Shown here: positions 23,952-37,360 of the stretch, one piece after another
Layout: each line of letters starts with the position of its first letter
Position numbering within the stretch: position 1 is the first letter of the stretch
Assembly (NCBI GenBank): GCA_013398955.1
Contig: VWPU01013448.1
Location: 1-64,000 of the forward strand
DNA from: Callaeas wilsoni
Lineage: Eukaryota > Chordata > Aves > Passeriformes > Callaeidae
Length of the DNA: 64,000 nt
Reading direction: 5' to 3'
Notes under the pieces: generated by a model
The model's database searches: none
The model's input: only the letters and a program-made list of their open reading frames with translations
What the model was told of the DNA's origin: nothing
Translations under genes and position numbers: made by a program

Positions 23952-26900
23952 TCATTGAGACTGCAATCACAGCTGTGGGAGAAATAAATAAGAGTTTCTT
24001 TTGTCACTCAGTAGCCACATTTGGCTTCCAGTTTGTTCCTGTAGATACAAAGTTACTTTGTGATGAGCTGTTTACTTTTCAGAACCTATTGCATTCCATA
24101 TTTTTTTCATTTTTGGTGATTTCAGTAAGTGTTTGATGCAACTTTTGTGCCTTTTGTTATGGAGTCTCATCCCTCTCAAGTATCGCATCCTGAGCCCCTT
24201 GATTTCCCTGGGTAGCCTCTTCTGCCACTTGCTCCTTTTCCTTCTGTTTTCCAAGAGTCACACTGGGCAGAGCAGCACTTCACTATTGTTTCTGAGACTT
24301 TTAAAGCTAATTTTATTTTGCTACAGAAGTAGGGGAGCCTGTCATACGTACCTATTTTATATATAAATAAATACATAAAGCTTAGATTAAAACATGACTC
24401 TGGATTTCAAATTTTGTGCACTGTATTTTTCAGGAAACAGTTGATTTTAGAATAATTCTTTTTTTTGCTGTAAACTGTCTATACTCTTCTGTATTTCTGC
24501 CATTAGATATCATTGTTTTCTCTCTAGGTATTTGAATTCTTAGTCTCAGTGTGATATTTAACTAATCATATCAGACTTTTTTTGTCTCTTTGGTCTCTCA
24601 TCTGATTAGAAGGTTTGTAGTGCTTTTACTATCTTCCTACAGGTTGTCTTACATTATCCTTTAAATTGAGAAATCTTTTAGGTAGACTACTATTTACCTT
24701 ATGGGTATAATGATATTGGTGTCTTTTCATAGTGTTGTCAAAACACGTTCTCCCACTAAACAGGAAAATTCAGGTAGGCAGTTGATTTTGTTTGTAATTA
24801 AAAATACGTCATCCAAAACCCAACAAGACACAAACCCAACCAGAAATGCCACAAGGAGTTCCTCAGTTTCTTAAAATCACAAAATCCAGTATGAGCAACA
24901 GATACTGGCTGGGAGGACCAACCCAGGATATCCTTAGGATTTCAGCAATGCTCTTAGTATAGTTTCCTGTTTTGTAGTATTGATTGTAAGAATCTCTTTC
25001 TTGTTATAGCTAATGTTCCTATTTTCTTGTATTTATTGGCTTAGATAATGTTATGTGAACTTGAAACTTACGTACACGAAAACCTTCTGTTTGTGAGCTT
25101 GGATGATTATTTTGGGATGTCTGATGCAGATTTTGCCCACAACTGTCTGTTCCTGCTGCACAGAATGTTGGGCTGCTCCTGGGCAGCTGCAGTTTACATT
25201 GTCGTGTTTTCAGGTGACCTGAAATCAATACCATGCTGTAAACTCCTCTGCTTTCAGAAACTGTTTGTTAGGAAGCTCAGGTGTTCATGCGGCAGGGCAG
25301 CTGGGTATCCGTGTAGTAACCTAATTAGCTGTTCCAATGTAAATTATCCTAGTTAGTTAAACTGTAACATACACAGAGCTATTTTACTAATGGATGTGTT
25401 AACACATTTTCTAAAGCATCTAGGCTTTTAAATCACTCTTTATCCCTGAGCTGTTCTCCATGTCAGCCTTGTTTGGTTTTTGCATTCAGTTTATTCATAA
25501 AGTGTTTGATATTCGCTGTTGGTTTTGAAAGTGCATCATTTTCTAGAAATTGTCTCTCTTCCTGTGTTCCTGCTGTTAGCTCTATGTGTGTACCTCGTGG
25601 TGTCTTAAGTGTTCCTGGATCCACAAGGGCTGAGCTTTTTGGGCTGTGCAAACACCACGGGCTTGGGTTCATTGCTAGCTCATGTGCCTTGTCTGGATTT
25701 TCAGTTGAAAGAAATTCTGAACATTGTCAAATATCGCAGGATGATGTTTTGGCATGGGCTTACAATCTAATAAACAACTTGGGTTTATAGTTCTGCTTGG
25801 AGATCTCTGCAGTTATTAGGACCCTGCCCTGACAGGAATCTGCTCATGTGGTACAGTTCACAGGATTAAACGTTAGAAAGAAACAAATGTGTACGTGGGC
25901 AGATACAACTACTTTCATCACAGACACTTCTTGTACTGCAAGCTATTATAAGAGATTTAAAGTGCTAGTAGGAACTGTAAAGGGATGGTCCTGGTTTTTA
26001 GATGGGTCATGATCCTAGTTTTTAAAACTGACAAACTATTTTTCACCACATAGCTTACTATTAGCTTACTGTAGCAGAAAAATCCTTGAAAAATGAAAAA
26101 ATCAAATATTCGTCTGGTCTCGCATTACATGAAAGACGTTAGTAAAAAATAAGAGCCCTTTTACATTCTCCAGATCATTGTTGTTGAGTGATTTTAATAA
26201 AAAAATAAAATAAAATGGTAGAATCCTTTCCTTGCCTCCTTAAATTAAGAAAGCTAATGTAGGAAAGGATTCATTGAGCACAGTTTTCTGTTTTGGTCTA
26301 AAGAGCCACTGGTGATAATGTTTAGGCCTTGCTAATGAATAGATCAAGCTCCATTTGAAGTCCGAATGAACTTTATTTGTTTCCATTTCCTTAAAATCTG
26401 AATTTGGCTTTTAGCTTTGCATTCTTTTAAAGCTGTTCTGATGCTGCCTTTGCAGAACTACTGTTGAAAGGAAGGTGGGAGTCTGCAAATACAAAACTAA
26501 TTAAATTAACAGCCCTCAAAACTCTGAACAAAAGCTGCATCTGCTGAGGCATGCACACAGTGACTTTGTAATGTCTAATACACTTCCAGATGGCAGACTT
26601 ACATATTTCTTCAGAATAATTACACAAGTGAAATTTTAACTCCTAGCCTACTCTGAGAGACTTTGGGTTACCCATTTAATGAGTTCTAAAGTAGAAACTG
26701 AATGTCAGTGTATTTCCTCAGCATTGGAAAAGTATTCTCCTAAAAGAAGGTTCAATTATGCTTTCAATGAGTGCTATTGTTTATTTACTATGTTAGCAAC
26801 TAAGTGTTGCTGTAAAAATGGTTTATAGCTGTAGGTGCAAGATTAGTCAGCTTTCCTTCAGAAATTTTAACTCAGAAATGTTAATTTATATCAGAGAAGG

Positions 26901-29900
26901 AAAACTCTTTATTGCTATGTCACCCTCAGTAACAGTGTTAGACCTAAGCATTAACACTCTTGTTCCTTATGAGTCATGCTGAAAAGGGTATAAACAGATG
27001 CCTCTAGTTATCTGGGGGAACAAAGATTTCTGTTGTCCAGAAAAAATTAAAAGAGTTTTGAAATGGCTGTTCTAATAGTAAGCATTAAAGAAGGCTGCAA
27101 AATTTAGGTCACATTAGGTCATCAATTTACAGATAAAACCAAAGCAAAGGGATCAACTGTGAAACTGTGAGGATTTGCTTTGATTTCAGGGCTTTCCTAA
27201 GTAGTTCAGGATTGTTTCGACTTCAGAAGAATGTTTTTATTTGTGTTTTCCAGCTCTTTATAATTCCATTTTTGTGTGTATTTTGTGCTTGCCTATGTTT
27301 AGATCACCAACTAGGGGGGCACACATTGTGTGCATTTGCCTTGCACCCAGCACACTGATTTCCTTGCTTTATGAATAGGGTTTCTAAGCATTAGGGGATG
27401 AGTTGTGCTTTTACCTTGTACATGTGCAGGTTTGTAATTTTAAATGAAATTCACCTCCACAAGTTTTATAAATTGACTTGTCACTGGAGAATTCAGTGGG
27501 CTGTTTTAGTCCAGGCTTCTTTTTGGTAATGCAATCTTGTAGTTACCTACTAAGGATAGGTAAGAAGTTGATGCAGATCCACCTATGTATTCAGACTGCC
27601 TTCAGTTTCTGCATTTAGAAATAATTGTAACATTTGCTCCAGATGGAAATGCTGGAAGTATTTCAACAAGACAAGAAGGTGAAAAGGAAATGGGGTTTAA
27701 ATTGGTTTGTAGCTAATTGCCATAGCCTGTAACAGTATTGATTTTCTGGCAGTAGTAGCATTGTTCTTTGTCCTTACATGTGCTAAGCCTGATCAGCATT
27801 GTGCAAAAAGAGCCTCTCTTCCATGAAAAAATAATTTTGATACTCACCTGTTTCTCCTTTTTTTTTTTTCCTAATTTTTTTTCTTTTTGGCAGGAGCATC
27901 ACTACTCTGGAAAAGAGACTTTAACTGTACTATAATTCTTTCCAGCCATTAGAGAAAACCAAATTCTTCACCTTGTCTTTTTCTGTGCAACATTAAGTTG
28001 CAACTACCAGATTGCTTTGTGCTAATGATGGAGTGTGAGATCTGCAATTCATTGCAAGATGTAGCAGCTCATGTTGCTCTTTACGTTCAGAGGACAAGGG
28101 TACTCCCTTTAAACAGTAGAAATAAGAGCTTGCTAAAGCTTCAAACTACTTTTCACTTTGACAGTATTTCTGTGTCTGTCACTGCTATATATAAACATCT
28201 GTAAAAAGGAATTATTTAAAAAAAGGTGTGTAAGTACCTCTTGATGTACAGATGTCCGAGCTTGCATAGAAAGATCTGTAAACAAGATGATCCTTTCTCA
28301 GTTATAATCATTTTGTTACTCTAAGTATTGCTTTCCAGTGAGGTGGAAAAAGCTCACGTGATTTTTGTGCCTAATCATGTATCGTGCTTACAGAATAATC
28401 AAGTTAGCATTTCACGAATAACTGCTAGATTGAAGCAAAAATAGTGCAAATTGTAAAGAAGTAGATATGAAACCCAGTGTACCCAAGGCCTGAAATCAGG
28501 AACCTTAATGAATAAACACTTTTTCAGTGAATAATTTGTCCATTTCTAGACATGTATTGATGAAAGATTCTATATTTATAAATAAAAAATAATCCCAAAT
28601 ATTGTAAAATAGAGAACACTCATTAAAGGAAATCAACTCAATTATATTTATAATCTAAACGTATAGTTTACCTTTGCAAATATTTATTTTTGTCTTCATT
28701 GCATATGAATATGCAAGTTTAGCTCTTTTCTGAATGGGTATACAATGGCAGATGTCTCTCTAATCGCTGCTCTATTCAAACATTAATTGGTAGAACATAT
28801 GTAGAATTCTACTAGTCTGAATAGGTATAGGATAGCAGCAGTCTTTTTAATCACATCACTATTCAACCACTAATTGGTGTGATGATTAAGGGACATTAGA
28901 GGGAGCACTTTGACATCTGATTCTTTGAACTGATGTCTGCTGGAGCTGCGCTGTATTCATCATGGCCAGACTGATTTCTTAAATAAAACGCTCTGATTCC
29001 CAAATGTGGAAAATATTGCGTTAGGATCTATTGAGGTGATTAGGGAATTTGAGAATGATTCTTTTATTTAACTAGTGATTGACTGTATATGCACAAACTA
29101 TTCATATGAATAATACATGTGTTACTGAGTATCAGAAAGAGCTGAGAAGTAACATCAAGAGATTTTCTCTTTTCTCATAGTGTCAATAATTAAATATTAA
29201 TACACATTTTAAAATGTACCAGTTTAATCATTTAGCAGTCAAATTCCTACTCATACATTTTTTAGATTAACTAATTACTCTGCATTTTCTCTTATCGATA
29301 GCATATGCTGGCATTTATAACCCTTTCACTGGAATAAAGTGGTTTACATGTTTATATATGATATTGCTTACACTTGCTCTAAGAAATGTGTATTATGAAT
29401 TTCCTTGAATTTTGTGTTTTACATTAGTTTCAATATCTTAAGGTGTTTTCATTAGAATATCTCAATAGCTCCTAACTTCCCTGGATGCAACAAATTAGTG
29501 GTTTTATGCACATTTTTGGTGTATTAAATTGTAAGTAGTAGATGAAGGCAAGTTGTGCCAGATGCTTTCTTAGTACTGCGCAAAAGGTTCCTTCTCATAT
29601 GGCACTTCTGGAGTGCTGTGCAAAACCATCTCTAACCTTTTAACTGCTGCTGTTCAGAGCTCTTCAGGTTTGGTATTCCCCTTGTTTGATGTTGGATGAT
29701 TCCTCTTCTGTAGAGCAGCATTCACCATTTAGTGAGCAGCATTTAGTTCCAGATGTATGTCTGATCTTAACCATTTCAAAACTGAAGTGTTTCAGAGTTG
29801 CAAATTGTTTAGTTTTGCACATACTTCTATGACAAAATGAAAAGTGCTTCTCTGCTTAAAGTGCTGAATTCTAGGTAAGTCCAGCTCATTCCCCTTCATT

Positions 29901-31758
29901 AAAGCTGAGCAAATCAGAGAAGAGATAGGATCATAAACCATCTTCACTGTCAACTTTCAACTTCTGCTTAGTATTATATTCTTTTAGATGTGGATTTCTG
30001 TATACTTTCCTGTGGTTACTGGATGGAGATAAAGGTGCCTTCTTACTCTGGTGTTTTGGGAAAACAGAAAAAATATCAAGACTAGCTTCTCTTTCTTCAG
30101 ACCCTCTACTCCCACCTGTGGTTGTTTTTTTTTTTTTTTTTTTTCTTTTGTAAGCTATTGCCTATGCTGAAACCAAAATTGCTCTTTTCTCTACTAGACT
30201 TTCCTCTTCTATAGTGAAGGGCGCTCTCCATTCTGTTTAGAAATGGTCATGAGCTTTAGGTTGAGAAATTGTGAATGCTTATACATTGTTTCTTGGAGAA
30301 TCCTGTGCCATTGTTAGCCTGTTTAGGAATTACTTCAGATCTATTTATAGTGTCTAAGTCCTGGATGACACCTGCTCAGTAGAAGTAAAAGGAGCTGGGA
30401 GACCAATTTTACTGTGAAGGAAGCAGGATAGCTTGCTGAATGCTGTATTTTAAGCAGGGCTCGTAGCACTGTCTGATACTACATTGCACTGAAGTGCTCA
30501 TTACAAGACTCTGCTTGTAGTTTGTCTGCAACTTTGCCATATATTTGGACAAAACTTTTGAGTACCAGTCCATTACTTCTTTTATGCAAATCATAAATGC
30601 AGTCATATATGCATATAAAAAGATTTGCTTAAGTATGAATGAACAGGGCTGGCAAAAAAAGCAGTGTCTTCTAAAAAATCATGATAGTGCTATATTAAAA
30701 AAAACCGCTGACATCCTCATGCTTTGAAGCAAGGAAGTGTAACAGACTGGAGATTGCAAAAGTATGTTACTGCAACAGAACTGTCCAGAAGCTTTAAAAA
30801 GCTTCTCTTGGTCAGCTTCTGTGGCGTTTTTATCATGATGTACAGTTCTCAAGTGCAGAGCAGGTAACTGCCTCATCACTTACAATATTCAGTATTCTTT
30901 ACTTACAGTACTGTCGTGATTTCAGGACCTCCTGCATTTTTGGTGGTGAATCTCAGGAATTATTTGAGATTTTCAAAATTATTTTTTGTTGGTTTGTAAA
31001 CTGGTAGATTGTTTGAATATAGTGTTGAAAATAGAAGTAGTATCCCACTGAGAATCAGTGATCAGAAATAATCTTTTGGGGATTTGTCAGTATGCAGAGA
31101 TGCCAAGAACTCCTTGTTGAGGCATATTCCCTCACAAGTCTTTCCGGCTATGTCCCCATTCTAGCAGTTCCAGCTGTCCTCAGAAAGTTACACGTGTGTG
31201 TTTTCTGCAGTTACTCCTTCCATCCTCAGTCACTCCTGATTGATCAGCAATTGTCTGGAACAATCATTCAGCAGAACTTTCTCCTTTAATACTGAGAACA
31301 GGACTACAATGTACTGTTGCTGAATTGCTAACTGAAGTGGAAGGTGATGTCTTCTGTAAAGCTAAAGACCCTACCACTTGCATTCCATCTGAAAATGATC
31401 AAGTTGGAATTCATGTCTTGTTTTTTCCTTAAAAAAATCAGTTGAATTATTGTTGTTCGTGTAGCATGTGAGAGGATCGTTATTAACATTGCTGATTCAA
31501 GTAAATAAATTAAGAAGCATCCAAATGACTTCCCATATAGGTGCTTTAAAGGATATGCACTCTTCAGAAAAGACTGGTAAAGTTTTTTATGTTAATAATG
31601 CAAGAGATGGTAAAAAATAGCAAGTGTAAAACTCAACCTTTATGATCAAAATCACTTAAGGGGAAGATAAACTCATTTCTCGTGTGCTAAGAATATGCTA
31701 TAGCATTTCCACACAGCAGGTTTAAGTTAGGCAGTGGCTGTAAATAGAAATCAATCTA
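23952..31758. other. DPYD intron 2, first part, no gene recognised
   Basis: AT-rich intron without a recognisable exon, RNA gene or clear transposon. A diverged 66-bp local duplication lies at 28731-28883, and a 20-base poly-T run at about 30125-30144. Short open frames such as 25048-25356 and 25473-25790 have no recognisable product. Confidence 0.6.
28731..28883. repeat. Diverged 66-bp tandem duplication
   Basis: The segment 28731-28796 (TGAATGGGTATACAATGGCA... CTATTCAAACATTAATTGG) recurs at 28818-28883 (TGAATAGGTATAGGATAGCA... CTATTCAACCACTAATTGG). The offset is 87 bp and similarity is clear along the whole unit, with no gap needed. Both copies end in a TTAATTGG or CTAATTGG homeodomain-like core. 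Confidence 0.8.
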
Positions 31759-31950
31759 ATCATAGAATCATAAAAATAAAGGTTTGGGAGGGGTAGTTAA
31801 GAGAATTTCTGGATTGAAATCCAGCTAGACATTTCTTGACAGGTATTTGTATAACCCATTTCTAATGGCACATGATGTAGGAGACTTCTCATTCTTGTTA
31901 GTGTTTAATCGATGCAACAATGTTTTTCCTAAAATATACTGTATTTTGTT
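31759..31950 (-). mobile_element. Old CR1 fragment, - orientation
   Basis: It begins with ATCATAGAATCATA followed by 'ggtttgggagggg', the reverse complement of the CR1 3' tail. It continues through 'gacaggtatttgtataaccc' and 'tgtttttcctaaaatata', which resemble the reverse complement of the CR1 3' region. It is heavily diverged and its right border is uncertain. Confidence 0.6.
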
Positions 31951-32067
31951 TGTTGAAGATCAAATTATCTTCTCCCACTGCTTTAAGAACAATTGATGAT
32001 TGTTGACTTTTTGTATAAATTCTGTTATAAAATCTTTAATAGATCTCTCTATATATCAATCTGTCTG

Positions 32068-32150
32068 TGGATGCCCCATCCAGGTTGGGGGTTTTTGGGA
32101 CTAGATTATCTTTAAGGTCCCTTCCAACGCAAAGCATTCTATGATTCTTT
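32068..32150 (+). mobile_element. CR1 3' tail, + orientation
   Basis: The string 'gtggatgccccatcc...aggttggggg' followed by 'ggactagattatctttaaggtcccttccaacgcaaa' and ATTCTATGATTC is the standard CR1 3' end. Together with the oppositely oriented fragment that starts at 31759, the two tails point outward from a shared 390-bp segment. Confidence 0.85.
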
Positions 32151-35094
32151 TATATTAGAAGATTCCTGTTAGATATGCCTCCAGTTCTCTATTTTCCTTC
32201 AGCTTTTCTTTGCTAGCCATGTCTTCTGAAACTGGTGGTTTTTTTTTTTTCCTTTTCCTTAGATTTTAATTTCCTACATCATGATGATGAAAAACTACAC
32301 AATCTTTCACCTGGGACCTAGTTAGCACCAATTAGAATGAAATAATTTCTTTGCCTCACCACTGAGCTATCAGACGTGTGCTGTTCCTTCTGCAAGAGTG
32401 TTGAGTTCTCTTGTATTTATGGCCTAAATTCTGACCCGTTAATTTGGTTTGATTTTGAAATTCTCTCTTGGCTTTTAAAGTGTTTAGTATCTCTTCCTTC
32501 TCTGTTTCCCTTATTCCACCAAACATTATGACAATAGGAACCATTCATACATCAATTTTTTCCAATTAACCAAGTCACCAAGATCTTGGGTGAATCATGA
32601 ATCATCTTGATCCGGGTTATTTTTTGGTGGTAGAAAACAACCTAGGGGTTGTTTTTCAGTTTTTGCACATTCACTGGATTTTTTTAAAATCTAGTCTACA
32701 TTTTTAGTTGGCTTATGAAAATGTGTGGTGTAATACTTAGGGGAAAAAAAAGTTTATTCTAGGTTTGCCACATCTACTCCGCCAGTTATTCTGGAGTTCA
32801 TTCATCCTCTGAAAGACAGAAAATAAGATTGATTTAACATTGATTTTACATGCCCATGTTGGTGCTTTTTATGTCACATTATAATTTTTAATACATGTAC
32901 TCAATTTTCTCTGCCTAGGGGTATGATTTCTATTTTTACTTTATTTTTTTTTTTTTTTTCCCCCTGCCCCTCAATCTCCTTCTGTAAAGGGAAGCATTAT
33001 GCCTGTTTCTTCTGATCTTTTGGAACCACAGGCCTTGTGGTGGGTGCAATTGATAATGGTCCGTGCATTGCTTCAGTTAGTTCCTTGGTGACTCAGTGGT
33101 ACATGAGCTGCATCAGTCTGATTAAAAAAAATAAATTCTCAAGCCTCTTTTTTTCTATGCTCAAGTCTGCAATCCCATGTTCTTGCTAAAAACATTTTTT
33201 TTTAGTTGTAGTTATGGCTGTACCATACTATCTTCATAAAGAGAGCAGGGAGGGCTGTTGATTCTGCATCACTTATTTCCTCTGTTGTACATAATCTGTA
33301 CTTCTCTTCATTTTCTTCTCGCTTCTCATTTATATAGAACAATTTTCTTACTATTATTTTACATTTTTTCATCTTCCTTTTTGACTTAAATTTGTTTAAC
33401 TTTCTGGTTTTGTTCACACTATGTTTATGCAGTTCATTTATACTTAGAAATTTATCTACTCTAGGTAGGTGTCATAGTTTCCCTGCTTTTCTGATTTTGA
33501 TTTCCAGGCCATGGGGGGAGGCATGATATGATCATAAAGGTGTGTTAAGAACACTTTTTTGGGCGAGTTTTCATTTTGTTCCTTTCTTGTTTATTTTGGT
33601 TTGATTGTTTGTTTGTGGTTTTGAGGGGATTTGGTTTTTTTTCATTTTATTTGCTTTGCTTAGGAACAGTTCCCCTTTGTGAATTTCTGTAGGGTTTGCC
33701 CTTTCTCCTGCTCTCCTTGATCAGTGTAACTCTCAGGAGACACACCAGAATGATCCCTGGCTCTATTGAAATTGTTTTCTGAAGTTCACCATCCTCATTC
33801 TTTTACCCTCACCGCTTTCTGTACTTGGAATTGATTATAATCTATGAAAGAGGTAAATCATTGATTGTAAGACACTTTGACTTTTTAAATGCAGCCTGTA
33901 AACCACAGATCCTAATAATGGTAGGGAGCAGGTATTCTTTGATGTGATAACTGACAAACTTTGTTAGTAACAGTCATGTAATCAGAAACACTAATACAGA
34001 ATTTTAAACAGTATCAACTCTTGCCAATTCTGGTATGAATCTGAACGGACTTTATCCCTAAATTTAGCAAATGGATGAAGTCATAGAATAAACACAGACT
34101 ATGATTTTCATTGATTTTTTTTTTTAGTTAGTTCAATACAAATTCTATAGAAAAATTGCCAAAATTTGTTTTCTAGACAAAGTCAGAAGTTAAGAAAACT
34201 ATTTAGATCTCTGAACTGAGCTAAACAGTTCAAAGACATTAATTTTGAGAAGATTATTATTAATTGAAATATAAAAAAGTTATTTGGAATTTGAATCACA
34301 ATTTGTAAAGAAGAGTTTCACACTGAACTGTAAAACAACTTCAAAAAGAATATTAAGACTATGAGGATTACCTACAAGGAGTTAAAAAAATGGGATTGAT
34401 TGGCAAAGCAGGAAAAAATGAGAACTTTCAAAAGTCAAGTTGAGTCACTCCGGGTGAAAGAAATTAAAACAAATAGTAAAAGGTTATCCAGCTATATAAA
34501 ACAAATAGTAGAAGATTCTTAAGCTATTTAAGCTAAAAGAAATAAAAGAACAAGCAGAGTCAGTGTGAAGATAGGATTAAACATCTTAGGTATTGTCTGA
34601 AGTCTTTGTAAATTGTTGTCCTAGGTTCAGTAAAACGGGAATAAAGCAAGAGGTGGCTAAATGGGCAGAGAAGTGCAGAAGTGGAAATTACCCCAGACAG
34701 GCCAGAAGCAAAACTTGGAGTGTTTTGTGTTTGAAGTCAAATGGACAGAACAACATCCATGAAAGTATCACAGAAAAACTGACATGTGAAATTACAAGCT
34801 TTGTAGTAGAGCAAGTTCTTGATTAAAGAATGGCCAATGCAGTTTGTGTGCGTTAAAAGAGAGAGAACTGATGGGCAGCACTCGCTCTGTTGGTCTCATA
34901 TTGGCAGCATGCAAAACTTTGAAAAAAAATTTTGAAGCAGAGATTTATTAACTGCATTAAGGTAAATGGAAGATAGAATAAGGCATATTGGGCTTTATTC
35001 TTAGGGATAAATTGTGACGCACTAACAAGGGTTTTGGGTTTTATTTTTGCCAATTAATAATGAAATGTCATCTGCTTAGATTAGAATAGTAGCA

Positions 35095-35560
35095 TGGATA
35101 AGGAACTGGCTGGAGAGGAAATGAGAGTGAGAAGTGCTTAAAAAAGATCTGCTGGGCTTTTAGCAGAGCTTTTTGAAGGATCAGTCTTCAGATTCATAAC
35201 ATTTAATATTTTCATTAATGAGCTTGACATAAATATTAGGAGCATGTTACAAGAAAGTTGACAGGCACTGTCAATACAGAAGGAACTAGAACATCATCAA
35301 GAACCTTGTGACACTGAAGTTTAGAACAAAAAAAAGATAAGAATAAATTTAATAGTGCAATTAGGAGGCTGTACAGCCAAGGGTTGAGGATGAGAATGAC
35401 AAGGAGCCTAATGGCTGGAATTAAGCAAGAAGAGGATTTAGAAATACCAGCTGATCAGAGGGTGATGGTTCCATCAGCTGGGTAAGAAAATCTGAATGTG
35501 AGCTGAATGTGAAAGCAGGAGATTTACTGTGATCATCCAGGTTGTCACTTTAGTCTCCTG
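35095..35560 (+). mobile_element. Probable ancient CR1 ORF2 relic
   Basis: The text 'aaggaactggctggag', 'catttaatattttcattaatgagcttgac', 'ggttgaggatgagaatgac' and 'tgaatgtgagctgaatgtgaaagcagg' follows the order of the CR1 reverse-transcriptase C-terminus and its downstream region (a decayed Asn-Ile-Phe-Ile-Asn-Glu-Leu motif is visible). It is very degraded, with stops and gaps, and no 3' tail was seen. Another old LINE is possible. Confidence 0.4.
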
Positions 35561-37347
35561 TATGCTTTAATGTTTTGGACTGTGGAGGTCGGACTGAGCG
35601 TGCTCAGGTATTTGACTCTTTATGCCGACTGCTACCTGTTAAAAGGGAAAATTAGTAGTATGTAGAATAAATTGCTTTTAAATCACATCAGATACATAGC
35701 GATGAGTGTCATTGAAATGTTCATGGGGGAAAATGGTTCTGCCTTCAAGTAAGGATTTGGATAGTGGCCAGTAAACAAGGCTGCACACTGAGCCCAAATG
35801 CTGAAAGGCTAATGATTAGGTGAGCCCTCTCTGTTGTGTATTCTGTGTCATGAAACACTTCTATGTAAAGTAGCATCTGACTGTATAATTAAAACTGGGT
35901 TTGCTGCATATATGTGAAGGAGCCAAAGAAAGTTTTGAAACCTTTTTTAGTCATTTTAAGTGCCTGACTGTGCAATGCCTGTGGTTTTTTTTATGGTCAG
36001 TGTGATCTAGGGGTTCTTCTGTGTTCTCTAGCCAAGTCTGTGTACCTCACTTCAGTCCTTTATTTTTATGAACATTACTTTGGGAGGTTAATTGTGTACC
36101 TGAATGTTAGTTTCTGTCCTTTGTTTATTTGTGTGGATCATTTGCAGCCTGTCTTTACTAAGTAACGAGTTGTAGCTGATAGATGTAGATTTATGCTGTT
36201 AAATATCTTTTTAAGGTATGTGCTCTCTGATCTGCTTTCTTTTCACTTGCTACTGATGCAAGTGCTATGCAGACATCAAATTGCTTTGAGGCTGATTTAG
36301 CTATATATAAAATTTCCAAGCGAGAATGCTGATTTTTGATGCCCTTCAGAAATACAGTGTTAACATTTTTGTCATTTTGTGGGGCTTCATCATGGGTTTG
36401 TCTTTAGCTAAATTACGTAGTTCTCTTCTGTTTTCGCATTTCTAGTTTTCAAGTCCTCTTCCAAGACTCCAAATGTCCTTAAAGTTTTAGTCCCTTGAAT
36501 AAGCATCATTTCATCCAACTTCTTTCTCAGAGGTAGTTGGTCGTTGAAAGGAGTCTTTCACTGCTGGGGAACAAAAAAAAAAAAGACTGTTGGTGAAACT
36601 AGCTTAGTGTCTTTGAAACTCAGTCTAGCTAATGCTGAATCATCAATATTTTGAGAAGTGTGGACTTAATGACCATTTGGTTCTAAATTTTGAAGACTGA
36701 GCCCACAAACTTGCATTTTAAAGAAAAGTGTCGGGGAGGATTCACTTTGCTTTCACTTCTGTCACATCTGAAATAATTAGAAGTAATAAATATTGACAAT
36801 CTTTTAATATTGAATCTATAAGTTTTGGGGACAAACTTTACTTTCTTTATAATTCCACTGCATTTTTGACCATGCTTGGACTATTTTTCCTACCCTCTAC
36901 AATCTGCAGGCTACCCATCTTTTTTTTTAGTGTAAAGCTTTCAGAAGAAGCCAATGAGTGTCAGCCAGTAATGCATCCACAGTAACTATTTAAGAATTGG
37001 TTGAATTTAACACATTTTAATTGCATAAGAAATCTTGTTTACATTCTGTTTCTCAAAGATTGTGGCAGTAGTAGTATTAGTGAACAGCAATAACACAGAA
37101 GTTGCACACGTTTTACAGAGTACATGAGAGACAAGAGGGCAGCGTGCATCGGAGTAGGTGGCCATTTCTTCTGCTGCTGCTGCTGCTTTCTCTGGAGTTT
37201 TTCTTTCTCATTTATGTTTTCCTCTGCATTTATTTGTCAGTGAATGGCCAAACAATGTGAGAAGGATCTTGCATATATTTGTAGCAATAAGTCTGAAAAG
37301 CTCTGTAGCCACCAGGGCTCTAGAAAAGCTGTGGAGAGGTACAGGGC

Positions 37348-37360
37348 GTTGCTAGGCAAC
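37348..37360. promoter_or_regulatory. X-box-like palindrome
   Basis: GTTGCTAGGCAAC is an inverted repeat (GTTGC-TAG-GCAAC) close to the RFX X-box, with T in place of C at the sixth base. It sits just downstream of a short CTG run (about 37173-37188) in a slightly GC-richer spot. Confidence 0.35.
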
